A DNA stretch of 64,000 nt from Photobacterium malacitanum (GTDB taxonomy: Bacteria > Pseudomonadota > Gammaproteobacteria > Enterobacterales > Vibrionaceae), in NCBI RefSeq assembly GCF_900185615.1, contig NZ_FYAK01000002.1, positions 124,001 through 188,000 on the forward strand. The letters run 5' to 3'. Positions 1 to 7,442 of the stretch are shown here, piece after piece. Numbering within the stretch: position 1 is the first letter of the stretch; the number at the start of each line of letters is the position of its first letter. Below the pieces are notes generated by a model. That model saw nothing but the letters and a program-made list of their open reading frames with translations, did not search any database and had not been told where the DNA came from. The position numbers and the translations under genes were made by a program.

Positions 1-157
1 GGTTGTCACTCTATTTTTATTAACAAATAACAACTTACAAATGTTATGCGAGATTGTTAATCAATGACATATTAATTTGGTGAATATTTAATCGTTGTGA
101 TGGAGTGTGGTTTTTTATGTATCAACGATCGTCATTTTTTCAAATGTTCCTTCGCTA
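1..157. other. Left edge of the window, intergenic
   Basis: No gene is visible. Bases near 122 to 150 resemble the interior of the 150-bp inverted-repeat element found six times further on (a 'tcaacgaccgtcattttt'-like stretch), so this is probably a fragment of that repeat family. The cassette array most likely continues to the left of the window. Confidence 0.4.
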
Positions 158-560
158 TGCTCCTATGTTCATTCTTTCAGATAACTCATACACCCAAAAC
201 AACAGCCGTCATTCCCTACAGTGAATGCCCGCAAGGGCGATAGGGAATCTACTAACCGCGCGTTGAGTTTTTAAAGTAAAGGTATGGCAGTCCTATGCTC
301 CCATGTTCACTCTTTCAGATAACCCATACACCCAAAACAACAGCCGTCATTCCCTACAGTGAATGCCCGCGAGGGCGACAGGGAATCTACTTGCCGCGCG
401 TTGAGTTTTTAAAGTAAAGGTATGGCTGTCCTATGTTCCTTCTTTCAGACAACCCATACATCCAAACAACACCGTCATTCCCTACAGTGAATGCCCGCGA
501 GGGCGATAGGGAATCTACTAACCGCGCGTTGAATTTTAAAATAAATATATGGTTGTCCTG
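158..560 (+). repeat. Three tandem copies of a ~138-bp palindromic repeat
   Basis: Units run about 158-296, 297-434 and 435-560. Each has a lead-in, then a nested palindrome (ATTCCCTA ... TAGGGAAT around GCCCGCGAGGGC), then a tail ending in TATGGCTGTCCTAT, with small substitutions in each copy. The second half of each unit equals the right half of the 150-bp element at 2709-2859 and elsewhere. A fourth unit lies at 4328-4469. The copies abut without unique spacers, so this is not a CRISPR array. No coding function is evident. Confidence 0.8.
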
Positions 561-570
561 TGTTCTACTC

Positions 571-746
571 TACTAGTCGAAACCCCAGAAACTAGATGGC
601 AAGTACCCGATTTTGTGATTACTATCGGGATTAATAACTAAAAATGTATCTGATTTATAATGATTTTTATATTATTGCGAGATAAATACGGGCGCGTGTT
701 CAAAGAACAAATACGAGCAAGTAGTTAATATAATAAGTTGTTAGGT
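571..746 (+). other. attC-like cassette junction, right-hand part (type B)
   Basis: This block recurs at 2911-3090, 4479-4614 and 6346-6476, each time directly before a cassette gene. It contains a small hairpin (CCCGAT ... ATCGGG) and a TGTTC-AAA-GAACA hairpin, and ends in TAAGTTGTTAGGT. The last bases, GTTAGGT at 740-746, are read as the R' core where the first visible cassette begins. The matching R'' (ACCTAAC) follows that cassette's last gene at 2459-2465, extending to ten complementary bases. attC identity is inferred from this pairing. Confidence 0.65.
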
Positions 747-810
747 TTTCTATAGTAGTTAAGCAAACAAGTGAATATAATAATAACATCGTTTATGTTG
801 GTTTTAAGCA

Positions 811-1311
811 ATGGATAATAATCAAAGAAAAGAGCTCCTAAGTAGGGCTTATGTTAGTGCTATTGCCGCTCAGGTAGGATTTAGATCTGCCATTCCTGAT
901 GTCGATGATGACAGCGTCGATCTTATTTTAAAAGGACGTGGTTTTACTTCTGGTATTCGAAACCCTCAGCTAGAAATTCAGTTAAAGTGCACTGCAAAAA
1001 ATAGTGGTTGTTCTGACTACTTTTCTTATCAGCTTCCGATAAAAAACTACAATGATCTGAGGGCTGAAAACCTGCTGTGTCCTCGCTACCTTTTTGTCTT
1101 GGTTGTTCCAAAAGATACTACGGGCTGGTTGGTCCATGAAAATGATCACATGAAGGTTAAACATTGCTGTTACTGGTATTCCTTAAGCGAGCTTCAGCCA
1201 ACAATCAACGACACCTCAGTTACGGTTAAGATCCCTAGAAAAAATTTACTCACAGCTTCTAGCATGCTTAGTTTAATGGAGTTAGCAAGTCAAATGGGGG
1301 TAGCTGCATGA
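811..1311 (+). CDS. DUF4365-type nuclease-like protein, first gene of a two-gene cassette
   Basis: This 166-residue protein resembles the DUF4365 family, thought to have a PD-(D/E)XK nuclease fold. The visible active-site candidates are Asp37 in a beta-strand context and a Gln57-x-Lys59 motif (LEIQLKC), the usual spacing for this fold. There is no signal peptide or membrane segment, so it should be cytoplasmic. Its stop overlaps the ATG of the next gene by 4 bases (1308-1311), so the two are translationally coupled and were mobilised together as one integron cassette. DUF4365 proteins are found in phage-defence contexts; a role as a nuclease effector here is inference. Confidence 0.7.
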   Translation: MDNNQRKELLSRAYVSAIAAQVGFRSAIPDVDDDSVDLILKGRGFTSGIRNPQLEIQLKCTAKNSGCSDYFSYQLPIKNYNDLRAENLLCPRYLFVLVVPKDTTGWLVHENDHMKVKHCCYWYSLSELQPTINDTSVTVKIPRKNLLTASSMLSLMELASQMGVAA

Positions 1312-2441
1312 TTACTTCTCCACTAAAAAACAAAGCAGTATCTGTTTCTCCTAAAAACCTTGAAGGTTACTTGTCAGCTAAAGGTTGGGTTGTTGAAGGT
1401 GAAGTGTTTGGACAGGCTAAAATTTGGCACCGTCCAGAGCAAGATTGCTATGAATATGAGGTTATACAGCCTAAATCAGTGGAAGTCAGTGGTTACATTC
1501 AACGTGTAGTTGACGCAATTAATGAAATTGCTTCTTTTGAAAGTCGTCAACCTGATATCGTTTTAAAAGAGCTCGAAAGTTTCTACTCAGATAGCGTAAA
1601 GATACGCGTTGTACACTCTGACGTAGAGGAAGGTACGATTCCCATCGAGGATGGGGTTTTACTTATTGAGAAATCAAGAGACCTTTTAGCAGCAACAACT
1701 CTGTCTACATTTAGCAAAAAAGCTTACTTTACGGGGCAAAGAAATACTGAAGCACAAAACTTCATTAAACAACTTCGTCTTGGGCAGACAGAAGTAGGTA
1801 GCTTTATCGTAAATTTGATAGCTCCAATTCCTGAAACTATAAACTCTCAGCTAGATCAAGATGAGATGTCAGTTACGAGAGCTGTAACTAACAACTTAGC
1901 GCGAAGTCTTGTTGCTCTTGAGAAAGGTATAGATTTATATAACGCTTCAGAAAGCATATTTGAATTCGAATCAATAATTCAAAATGGTGTAAGCGCTAAC
2001 TTGTGTGATGCCCTAATTGGGCTTAGTGGCTTCTCTAAAAGTCGTTCTTTCAATATAAGTATTAACCGTGCTGGCGCTGAAATAGATACTCAAGAGTTAC
2101 CAACAATATTTAAATTCTTACCTGAGCATGTTCCAACACTTGAAGTGGCATCTGCGTTTTATAAAGGTAATTACGTTATTAATGAATATGAGGCATTTGG
2201 GTTAGTTAGCAAAATGACGCATCTACCTCAAGATGACTTTGGGGAAATAACGGTACGTTCACCTGTCCGAGGTATTGAAAAGAATGTAGTTATTCAACTA
2301 TGCATGGAGCACTACTGGCAAGCTGTTCATGCCCATGAAAACGGTGAGTTAATCAGTTGTAAAGGGGCACTGCATGTCACAGCGAAGTCAGCAAAGCTCT
2401 TGGACTCACATGGTTTTAAGGTCATAGGTAAATCAGCTTAG
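1308..2441 (+). CDS. Unknown 377-residue protein coupled to the DUF4365 gene
   Basis: I do not recognise this family. The protein is soluble, acidic to neutral, and shows no signal peptide, membrane helix or obvious catalytic motif. It starts inside the end of the DUF4365 gene (ATGA overlap) and the R'' core ACCTAAC lies 18 bases after its stop, so the two genes make up a complete cassette. The obligate pairing suggests it is a sensor, inhibitor or structural partner of the nuclease-like protein, but nothing in the sequence proves this. A TIGR04255-like or other defence-associated scaffold is possible and would need a profile search. Confidence 0.75.
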   Translation: MITSPLKNKAVSVSPKNLEGYLSAKGWVVEGEVFGQAKIWHRPEQDCYEYEVIQPKSVEVSGYIQRVVDAINEIASFESRQPDIVLKELESFYSDSVKIRVVHSDVEEGTIPIEDGVLLIEKSRDLLAATTLSTFSKKAYFTGQRNTEAQNFIKQLRLGQTEVGSFIVNLIAPIPETINSQLDQDEMSVTRAVTNNLARSLVALEKGIDLYNASESIFEFESIIQNGVSANLCDALIGLSGFSKSRSFNISINRAGAEIDTQELPTIFKFLPEHVPTLEVASAFYKGNYVINEYEAFGLVSKMTHLPQDDFGEITVRSPVRGIEKNVVIQLCMEHYWQAVHAHENGELISCKGALHVTAKSAKLLDSHGFKVIGKSA

Positions 2442-2458
2442 GTTCAGCGTTTAAAAAA

Positions 2459-2708
2459 ACCTAACAAATAAGGATATGTGTCGCGCAGCCGACACCTATT
2501 CGAAGTATTGAACAAGCCCAAGCCGCTTTATATAAGTAAATATTGGGAATGTCATGAAAGGTGATACTGAAAAGAAGTCGAGCGTTATCCTTGGCGTGAA
2601 CTAATCAATTTAATTAATTGATTTTTAATTATATTCTCTTTAATTATTACGCGTTAATGCCATTATCTTTATTATTTACAGGGTCTATTTTTCGTTTTTA
2701 TCTGAAAG
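2459..2708 (+). other. attC-like cassette junction, left-hand part (type A)
   Basis: It begins with the R''-like ACCTAAC (2459-2465), which complements the R' core at 740. A block of about 200 bp follows that recurs at 7128, 8515, 10104 and 11809. The block opens with AAATAAGGATATG and a 6-bp-stem hairpin (GTGTCG ... CGACAC, 2478-2495), and a GCCC-A/G-A segment lies further on. The GCCCGAA version of this segment in other copies is complementary to TTCGGGC in the type B block, so A and B may be the two arms of one very long attC. There is no gene here. Confidence 0.6.
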
Positions 2709-2859
2709 ATAGGACAGCCATAAAAGTGTTAATGGTTCAACGGCCTTCATTGTTTCAAATCGAGCAGAGATTGGACTCGACTGTTTAATGTCCGCGAGGG
2801 CGATAGGGAATTTACTTGCCGCGCGTTGAGTTTTTAAAGTAAAGCTATGGCTGTCCTAT
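2709..2859 (+). mobile_element. MITE-like 150-bp inverted-repeat element, copy 1
   Basis: The element is bounded by perfect 12 to 14-bp terminal inverted repeats: ATAGGACAGCCATA at 2709 and TATGGCTGTCCTAT at 2846-2859. It is non-coding and carries an internal GCCCGCGAGGGC-type hairpin (here 'gtccgcgagggc'). Five more copies of 150 to 151 bp lie in this array (4156, 5435, 6186, 10315, 11115). Uniform length with conserved ends points to a non-autonomous mobile element, although no transposase for it is present. It sits inside an intercassette spacer, between type A and type B blocks. Confidence 0.75.
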
Positions 2860-2910
2860 GTTCTTACTATGTTCTTATAGTAAAGATATGGTTGCCCTAT
2901 GTTCTGCTGA

Positions 2911-3090
2911 CGACTACTAGTCGAAAATCCAGAAACTAGATGGTAAGTGCCCGATTTTGTGATTACTGTTGGGATTAATAACTAAAAATGTATCTGATTT
3001 ATAATGATTTTTATATTATTACGAGATAAATACGGGCGCATGTTCAAAGAACAAATTCGGGTAAGTTGTTAATATCATAAGTTGTTATGA
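2911..3090 (+). other. attC-like cassette junction, type B
   Basis: Nearly identical to 571-746. It ends with GTTATGA (3084-3090), read as the R' core that starts the HEPN cassette. No complementary R'' follows that cassette's gene; it seems to have been lost to the recombinase fragment beginning at 4088. Confidence 0.6.
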
Positions 3091-3105
3091 AGCAAAGGAA
3101 GTATC

Positions 3106-4086
3106 GTGGAATATAGTAGTAATTTATTGATAAATTGGTCTCCAAGACATAATGAAGTCGAAGGTGATACTTCTTCTAAAGATCTGGCAGCAATCAGGGA
3201 ACTATGTGAAGTTTATCGAACTGACGAGTTCATTTGGGAGGGTATCAGTTGCAAGATATCAATGGATTGGACTCAGCTTGAAGAAATATTTATAGAAAGT
3301 GAGGACATAAATGGACCTTTCCATATGGTAATCGACGGTATGTTGTATAAACAAATGATGTGCCTGAAAGAGATATCTGTCCCGATCAATATATCTATTA
3401 ATTCAAAGGTCGATGAGCGCAAGATTCAAACTTACCTCCACAGATATTTGCTAGATCTTTTCATCGTTTGTAACTTGGCAGCTCCTGGTTTAATCAATTT
3501 CTTCAATGCTAAGCTTGAAGAAGATGGCGAATATGCACCAATAAAGATTTCGAGTTTTTCATTCGAATGTGCACTGGAAAATACATTTACTCGGAAAGTT
3601 CCTTTCGTAGAGTACGTAAGCATCAAAACTAGTTTTGATTGGTATCGATCGTTAGGAATCGATACTAAGGTTGTTGCATCAACCTCTGTTGAGAAAGCGA
3701 TTTTTTCACTTTTGCATATGGTACGTATGGATGACTATGACATTAGTACAGTGCCTTGGGTGTTTCATGCTCTTGAAGCAATATATGGTACAAACGCTGG
3801 GCGTGGATTCACGGATATAAGTGAAAAAGTTAACTTTCTATTAAGCGTAGAAGATCGTCAGCAAAAGCGTTTGAAAAGGAAACTTAGAGAACTAAATGAT
3901 TTGCGAAGTTCTTTTGTCCATGGTGGGTATAATGTATCTCACATCATGGATGATGACTCTAATGGTGCTATTTTTGAAACAATCAATTTTGGAATATCAC
4001 TTATCATTAGTAGCTTACAATGCCTAATGCGTAATGGCTGGAAAGGTATCAATATCGAACATAAGTTTGTAGGACTCGAAATATAA
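3106..4086 (+). CDS. HEPN-domain protein (Apea-like), candidate RNase effector
   Basis: A 326-residue soluble protein starting at GTG with an AAAGGAAG ribosome site just upstream. Near the C-terminus it carries Arg267-SSFV-His272, the R-x4-H motif of HEPN ribonucleases, in the setting 'LNDLRSSFVHGGY' typical of the Apea-like HEPN group. The first 200 residues are not recognised and could be a sensing or regulatory part. It is the only gene of its cassette, so if toxic it must be autoinhibited or controlled by an unlinked factor. A role in abortive phage defence is inferred from the HEPN motif and the cassette setting. Confidence 0.7.
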   Translation: MEYSSNLLINWSPRHNEVEGDTSSKDLAAIRELCEVYRTDEFIWEGISCKISMDWTQLEEIFIESEDINGPFHMVIDGMLYKQMMCLKEISVPINISINSKVDERKIQTYLHRYLLDLFIVCNLAAPGLINFFNAKLEEDGEYAPIKISSFSFECALENTFTRKVPFVEYVSIKTSFDWYRSLGIDTKVVASTSVEKAIFSLLHMVRMDDYDISTVPWVFHALEAIYGTNAGRGFTDISEKVNFLLSVEDRQQKRLKRKLRELNDLRSSFVHGGYNVSHIMDDDSNGAIFETINFGISLIISSLQCLMRNGWKGINIEHKFVGLEI

Positions 4087-4087
4087 A

Positions 4088-4150
4088 AAACATAGGACAC
4101 CCATAACTTTCGTAATCTATTTCGATCAATTCTGACTGTGCTCTATAGAA
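4088..4150 (-). repeat. Short fragment of a tyrosine recombinase gene
   Basis: About 62 bp matching the end of the recombinase remnants at 7183 and 8622, here without the rest of the gene. The fragment opens with CATAGGACACCCATA, one base different from the terminal repeat of the neighbouring 150-bp element (ATAGGACAGCCATA). The same 62 bp lies at 5358-5425. It directly abuts the stop codon of the HEPN gene and has replaced the R'' site expected there. Confidence 0.6.
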
Positions 4151-4155
4151 GAAAA

Positions 4156-4305
4156 ACAGGACAGCCATAAAAGTGTTAATGGTTCAACGACCTTCATTTT
4201 TCAAATGGGGCATAGATGGGACGCGATTGTTTTAATGCCCGCGAGGGCGATAAGGAATCTACTTACTGCGCGTTGAGTTTTTAAAATAAAGATATGGCTG
4301 TCCTA
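4156..4305 (+). mobile_element. MITE-like 150-bp element, copy 2
   Basis: It runs from ACAGGACAGCCATA to TATGGCTGTCCTAT with the same interior as copy 1, including GCCCGCGAGGGC. It lies only a few bases after the recombinase fragment, as copy 3 does, so the pair may have spread as a composite unit. Confidence 0.75.
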
Positions 4306-4327
4306 TGTTCTTTTCAATTGTTCCTCC

Positions 4328-4469
4328 ACTATGCTCCGATGTTCCATCTTTTAGATAACCCATACACCCAAAACAACAACCGTCATTCCCTACAGTGAAT
4401 GCCCGCGAGGGCGATAGGAAATCTAGTTGCCGCGTGTTGAGTTTTTAAATAAAGCTATGGCTGTCCTAT
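4328..4469 (+). repeat. Palindromic repeat unit, fourth copy
   Basis: A single unit of the repeat that is in tandem at 158-560, including the ATTCCCTA palindrome arm, GCCCGCGAGGGC and the TATGGCTGTCCTAT tail. It follows directly after the 150-bp element, so tails of both repeat types are adjacent here. Confidence 0.7.
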
Positions 4470-4478
4470 GTACCTCCA

Positions 4479-4614
4479 TTTTGTGATTACTGTCGGGATT
4501 AATAACTAAAAATGTATCTGATTTATAATGATTTTTATATTATTACGAGATAAATACGGGCGCATGTTCAAAGAACAAATACGGGCAAGTAGTTAATATA
4601 ATAAGTTGTTATAA
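4479..4614 (+). other. attC-like cassette junction, type B
   Basis: The third copy of the type B block, truncated on its left side. It ends with GTTATAA (4608-4614), the R' core of the HNH cassette. The reverse complement recurs after the gene as AATTTATGAC (ending at 5346), with one mismatch over ten bases. Confidence 0.6.
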
Positions 4615-4631
4615 ATTGATGAGGATTCATC

Positions 4632-5345
4632 ATGAAAAAAGTTCTCGTAAAGTTGCAGCAAGGAAATATTAATCAAGGTCACTTCTATTTTAATAAGGAG
4701 GACCTTGGGGAATTTTTGTCTAAAAATATTCTAGGTGGTAGTTCAAAAGAGAATGCGGCTGATGATGCTGTTTTTTTCTTTTCTGGTATCAATCAGACGA
4801 TTGAGTCTGATGTAGATAGTGTCAAAAGACTTGTAAGGTATATTCGGAAAAACAAAATATTTAAAACGTTTATTAGCTTTTATGGTTTGAAAGCTGGTGA
4901 TGTTATTGAAATAAGTAAGCAACGTGATGATTTTTACCATATAACACCATTATCAGGTGGTGAAATATCTAAACACGATGATGAAGCTAGTGTTGCGATG
5001 AGAAAGGATGCTGTAATTTCACGGATAGTTCGTGATACATATATATCCAATGAAGTCAAGGTGTTATACGGTTTTTCATGTCAAGTGTGTGGTTTAAAAA
5101 TTAACACCCCTAAGGGACCATACGCTGAGGGTGCTCATATAAAACCATTGGGTAAACCGCATAATGGACCAGATTTAATGAGTAACATCTTATGCTTGTG
5201 CCCTAATCATCACTTAATGTTTGATCGAGGCGTTTTTGTGATTAATGATGATCTGTCACTGAATGGTATAGATGGGAGGTTGCTAGTGCACCCTGATCAC
5301 GGTGTTGACCTTAGATATATTGAGTACCATCGGAACAATTTATGA
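4632..5345 (+). CDS. HNH endonuclease (HNH_2-type)
   Basis: A 237-residue protein with a C-terminal HNH nuclease: Cys150-x2-Cys153, His169 in the GAHI segment, Asn185, Cys188/Cys190 and His193-His194 followed by a FDRG motif. This looks like the HNH_2 domain of many restriction-like proteins. The N-terminal 130 residues are not recognised; in similar proteins this part can bind modified DNA. A start ATG at 4632 follows a GAGGA-type ribosome site. It fills a cassette alone. A role in restricting incoming or modified DNA is inference from the domain and context. Confidence 0.75.
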   Translation: MKKVLVKLQQGNINQGHFYFNKEDLGEFLSKNILGGSSKENAADDAVFFFSGINQTIESDVDSVKRLVRYIRKNKIFKTFISFYGLKAGDVIEISKQRDDFYHITPLSGGEISKHDDEASVAMRKDAVISRIVRDTYISNEVKVLYGFSCQVCGLKINTPKGPYAEGAHIKPLGKPHNGPDLMSNILCLCPNHHLMFDRGVFVINDDLSLNGIDGRLLVHPDHGVDLRYIEYHRNNL

Positions 5346-5434
5346 CAAATAAGAATATGAAAAAACATAGGACACCCATAACTTTCGTAATCTATTTTGA
5401 TTAATTCTGACTGTGCTCTATAAACAAACGAAAG
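5340..5434 (+). repeat. R'' remnant plus recombinase-gene fragment
   Basis: The HNH gene's stop sits inside the R''-like TTATGAC (5340-5346). Then follows AAATAAGAATATG, the opening of the type A block, cut short. The 62-bp recombinase fragment (opening CATAGGACACCCATA) comes next at about 5358-5425. So here the fragment has replaced the type A block after only a dozen bases. Confidence 0.55.
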
Positions 5435-5630
5435 ATAGGACAGCCATAAAAGTGTTAATGGTTCAACGACCGCTACTTTTTCAAATGGGTATAGATGAGA
5501 CACGATTGTTTTAATGCCCGCGAGGGCGATAGGGAATCTACTAACCGCGCGTTGAGTTTTTAAAATAAAGCTATGGCTGTCCTATGTTCTGTTCATTGAG
5601 TTTTTAAAATAAAGCTATGGCTGTCCTATG
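5435..5630 (+). mobile_element. MITE-like element, copy 3, with an extra right end
   Basis: The full element spans 5435-5585 with both terminal repeats. Its last ~45 bases, ending in TATGGCTGTCCTATG, are then repeated in tandem at 5586-5630. Partial duplication of right ends also occurs at 2880-2900. This could be slippage or nested insertion. Confidence 0.7.
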
Positions 5631-5716
5631 TTCTGTTCATTTAGCTTTCAAATATAGTAATCATTCCCTTTGAATCGTAAACTAATGTTATTTCCGCATA
5701 AATGTGCGAGGTAAGC

Positions 5717-6172
5717 ATGAAATACGAATTATTAATTTTAGCTGCAATGACACGATTAGAATCTCCAAATACTCAAGCTATCGTAGCTGCAACTGGGATT
5801 TCTGAACGTAAAGTACAATCTGTAGTTAATTCATTAATTGAAAATTTAGGCTTAAACATTCAAAGAGAGCGCCAGGGCCGAACCTTCCGTTTTTCTATTA
5901 ATAGCTGGGGTGTTTTTGAATCAGGGAAAGCGATTCAGTCTCAACTTAATGATATTGATTTAGTTATGCCAAGTAATTCAATGCTTTCTTCTTACGAAGA
6001 AAAGCATGCCTATTTCGAGCAAGTTAAAATGGATAACTTTAAAGAAAGTATGCGTTTAGAAGGGCATGATGTTGCTAGTAATTTTGATTTATCACTCGAC
6101 AGAGAGCAACAACGTCAAATTTTGTTAAACAAATACTCAAACGTAAATTCGTTAGAGGCGCTCAATGGCTGA
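5717..6172 (+). CDS. Winged-helix protein with a C-terminal YhfG-like antitoxin segment
   Basis: About 151 residues from the ATG at 5717; a GAGGT ribosome site favours it over the ATG at 5702. Residues 1-70 look like a winged-helix domain (QAIVAATGISERKVQSVV). The C-terminal part contains NFKESMRLEGHDV, which resembles the core of YhfG (DUF2559), the small antitoxin that pairs with Fic toxins in enterobacteria. This would make it an antitoxin with its own DNA-binding module, suited to autoregulation. A start codon for a second gene overlaps its last 8 bases (ATG at 6165), but that gene is broken; see 6165-6200. The YhfG match is from memory of the family, not from a search. Confidence 0.6.
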   Translation: MKYELLILAAMTRLESPNTQAIVAATGISERKVQSVVNSLIENLGLNIQRERQGRTFRFSINSWGVFESGKAIQSQLNDIDLVMPSNSMLSSYEEKHAYFEQVKMDNFKESMRLEGHDVASNFDLSLDREQQRQILLNKYSNVNSLEALNG

Positions 6173-6200
6173 TAAATATCGACAGACAGGACAGTCATAA
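6165..6200 (+). pseudogene. Broken start of a Fic-like toxin gene
   Basis: An ATG overlaps the end of the antitoxin gene and reads MADKY, the usual opening of bacterial Fic proteins in YhfG-Fic pairs, before the sequence runs into the terminal repeat of a 150-bp element (AGGACAGTCATA at 6188) and stops at 6198-6200. The rest of the toxin gene is absent. The 8-base overlap is what a coupled antitoxin-toxin pair would show. Five residues are little evidence alone; the call rests on position, overlap and the antitoxin's family. Confidence 0.4.
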
Positions 6201-6335
6201 AAGTGTTAATGGTTCAACGACCGTCATTGTTTCAAATCGAGCATAGATGGGACACGATTGTTTAATGTCCGCGAGGGCGATAGGGAATCTACTTGCCGCG
6301 CGTTTGATTTTCAAAGTAAAGATATGGTTGCCCTA
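6186..6335 (+). mobile_element. MITE-like 150-bp element, copy 4
   Basis: The terminal repeats are slightly decayed (AGGACAGTCATA and TATGGTTGCCCTAT). The left end lies inside what appears to be the Fic-like reading frame, so its arrival, or a deletion ending at it, removed the toxin. A type B junction follows. Confidence 0.7.
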
Positions 6336-6345
6336 TGTTCATTCT

Positions 6346-6476
6346 GTGATTTCTATTGGGATTAATAACTAAAAATGTATTTGATTTATATTATTTTTAT
6401 ATCATTGCGAGATAAATACGGGCGCGTGTTCAAAGAACAAATTCGGGCAAGTTGTTAATAGAATAAGTTGTTATGC
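6346..6476 (+). other. attC-like cassette junction, type B
   Basis: The fourth copy of the block. It ends in GTTATGC (6470-6476), the R' core. Reverse complement ATGCATAAC recurs exactly at 7126-7134 after the next gene, a perfect nine-base match, which marks the limits of the UDG-like cassette. Confidence 0.65.
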
Positions 6477-6489
6477 ATAATGGAGACAT

Positions 6490-7140
6490 ATGAGCATTTA
6501 TGAAGATGAAACCAACTTATTCAAAAGTTGGATTGGCAAACGAGAAGGTTTTGTCGTGGATGGTGTCGTGTCGGAAGAACACTATATCAACTCTTCGCTA
6601 AAGCTTTGTTTTGTCCTCAAGGAAGTTAATGACGAAGGTGGCGGAGGTTGGGATCTCAGGCAATTTATTCGCGACGGTGCGCGTTGGCAGACTTGGGATA
6701 ACATTTCGCGGTGGGTTAAGTGCATTTCGAAACTTGATAAAGATGTTTGTTGGTCTGAACTAGCTAACATTACAGAAAATGATAGAAAGGACACGTTAAA
6801 ATCAATTTGTGCCATGAATCTTAAAAAATCACCGGGTAGGCACACAACTATAAAAGCAAGCTTCAACAAAGTCGTAGCTGAAGATAAAGAATACATACAA
6901 AAGCAATACTCATTATATAACCCCGATATAACTGTGTGCTGTGGTACAGGTTGGGACTTTCGTTGGGCTTTAGATCTCGATAAAACGGAAGTGTACGAAA
7001 CAAGTAGGGGTATTAGTTGGTTTTTAAATACTTATGGCAAGGCTGTGATCATGTTCGCTCATCCATCGGCAAGAGTTCAAGATTCATTATTGATCTATGG
7101 CTTAGCTGATGCTGTACGTGAAATTATGCATAACAGATAA
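6490..7140 (+). CDS. Unknown cassette protein with uracil-DNA-glycosylase-like motifs
   Basis: A 216-residue soluble protein. The segment CFVLKEVND (40-48) and the late FAHPSA (189-194) resemble motifs A and B of the uracil-DNA glycosylase superfamily, in which an HPS/HPSP loop inserts into DNA. The catalytic Asp or Asn of true UDGs cannot be assigned with confidence, so it may bind rather than excise. It is the only gene in its cassette; its stop lies just past the R'' core. The fold assignment is tentative and needs a structure prediction. Confidence 0.6.
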   Translation: MSIYEDETNLFKSWIGKREGFVVDGVVSEEHYINSSLKLCFVLKEVNDEGGGGWDLRQFIRDGARWQTWDNISRWVKCISKLDKDVCWSELANITENDRKDTLKSICAMNLKKSPGRHTTIKASFNKVVAEDKEYIQKQYSLYNPDITVCCGTGWDFRWALDLDKTEVYETSRGISWFLNTYGKAVIMFAHPSARVQDSLLIYGLADAVREIMHNR

Positions 7141-7174
7141 GGATATTTGTCGTGCAACCGACACCTATCCGAAG
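7126..7174 (+). other. attC-like junction, type A, truncated
   Basis: It opens with R'' ATGCATAAC overlapping the end of the UDG-like gene, continues AGATAAGGATAT and the TGTCG...CGACA hairpin, and is cut at about 7174 by the recombinase-bearing repeat. Confidence 0.6.
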
Positions 7175-7182
7175 AAAAAACA

Positions 7183-7442
7183 TAAAACACCCATAACTTT
7201 CGTAATCTATTTCGATCAATTCTGACTGTGTTCCATGAATGGGTTTTAATCAGTTGAGCAAAGTATCGCTTGAGATCATCAGTGGTTAACGTATCAGGTG
7301 ATTTATCTAAATGGTGAGTAATGCGACGAAGTGCACGACTATAACCATCAATCGTGGCTGGACGTTTACCTTGTAAAGTTAGGTGGGTAACATATTGTTC
7401 ATAAAGATAATATGAACGTTGCTGTTGTTCGTTATTCATCAT
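7183..7442 (-). pseudogene. Truncated tyrosine recombinase, copy 1
   Basis: The frame starts at 7442 with an AAAAGGAGT ribosome site and encodes the N-terminal SAM-like core-binding domain of a tyrosine recombinase (TLQGKRPATIDGYSRALRR, then THSWNTVRIDRNRLRK). It is like the integrases that accompany some IS91-family elements. Intact proteins have about 300 residues and a C-terminal catalytic domain with R-H-x-x-R and Tyr; all of that is missing. The frame breaks near CATAAAACACCCATA, which resembles the terminal repeat of the 150-bp element. It is not the integron integrase. The whole ~377-bp block (about 7175-7551) is repeated at 8614-8991. Confidence 0.7.

Noticed and set aside
158-560. 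Possible CRISPR array
   Set aside because: The units are ~138 bp and abut one another, with no short repeat plus unique spacer pattern and no cas genes nearby.
6582-6896. 104-codon minus-strand frame
   Set aside because: It is antisense to the UDG-like cassette gene, with low-complexity Ser/Leu composition and no ribosome site.
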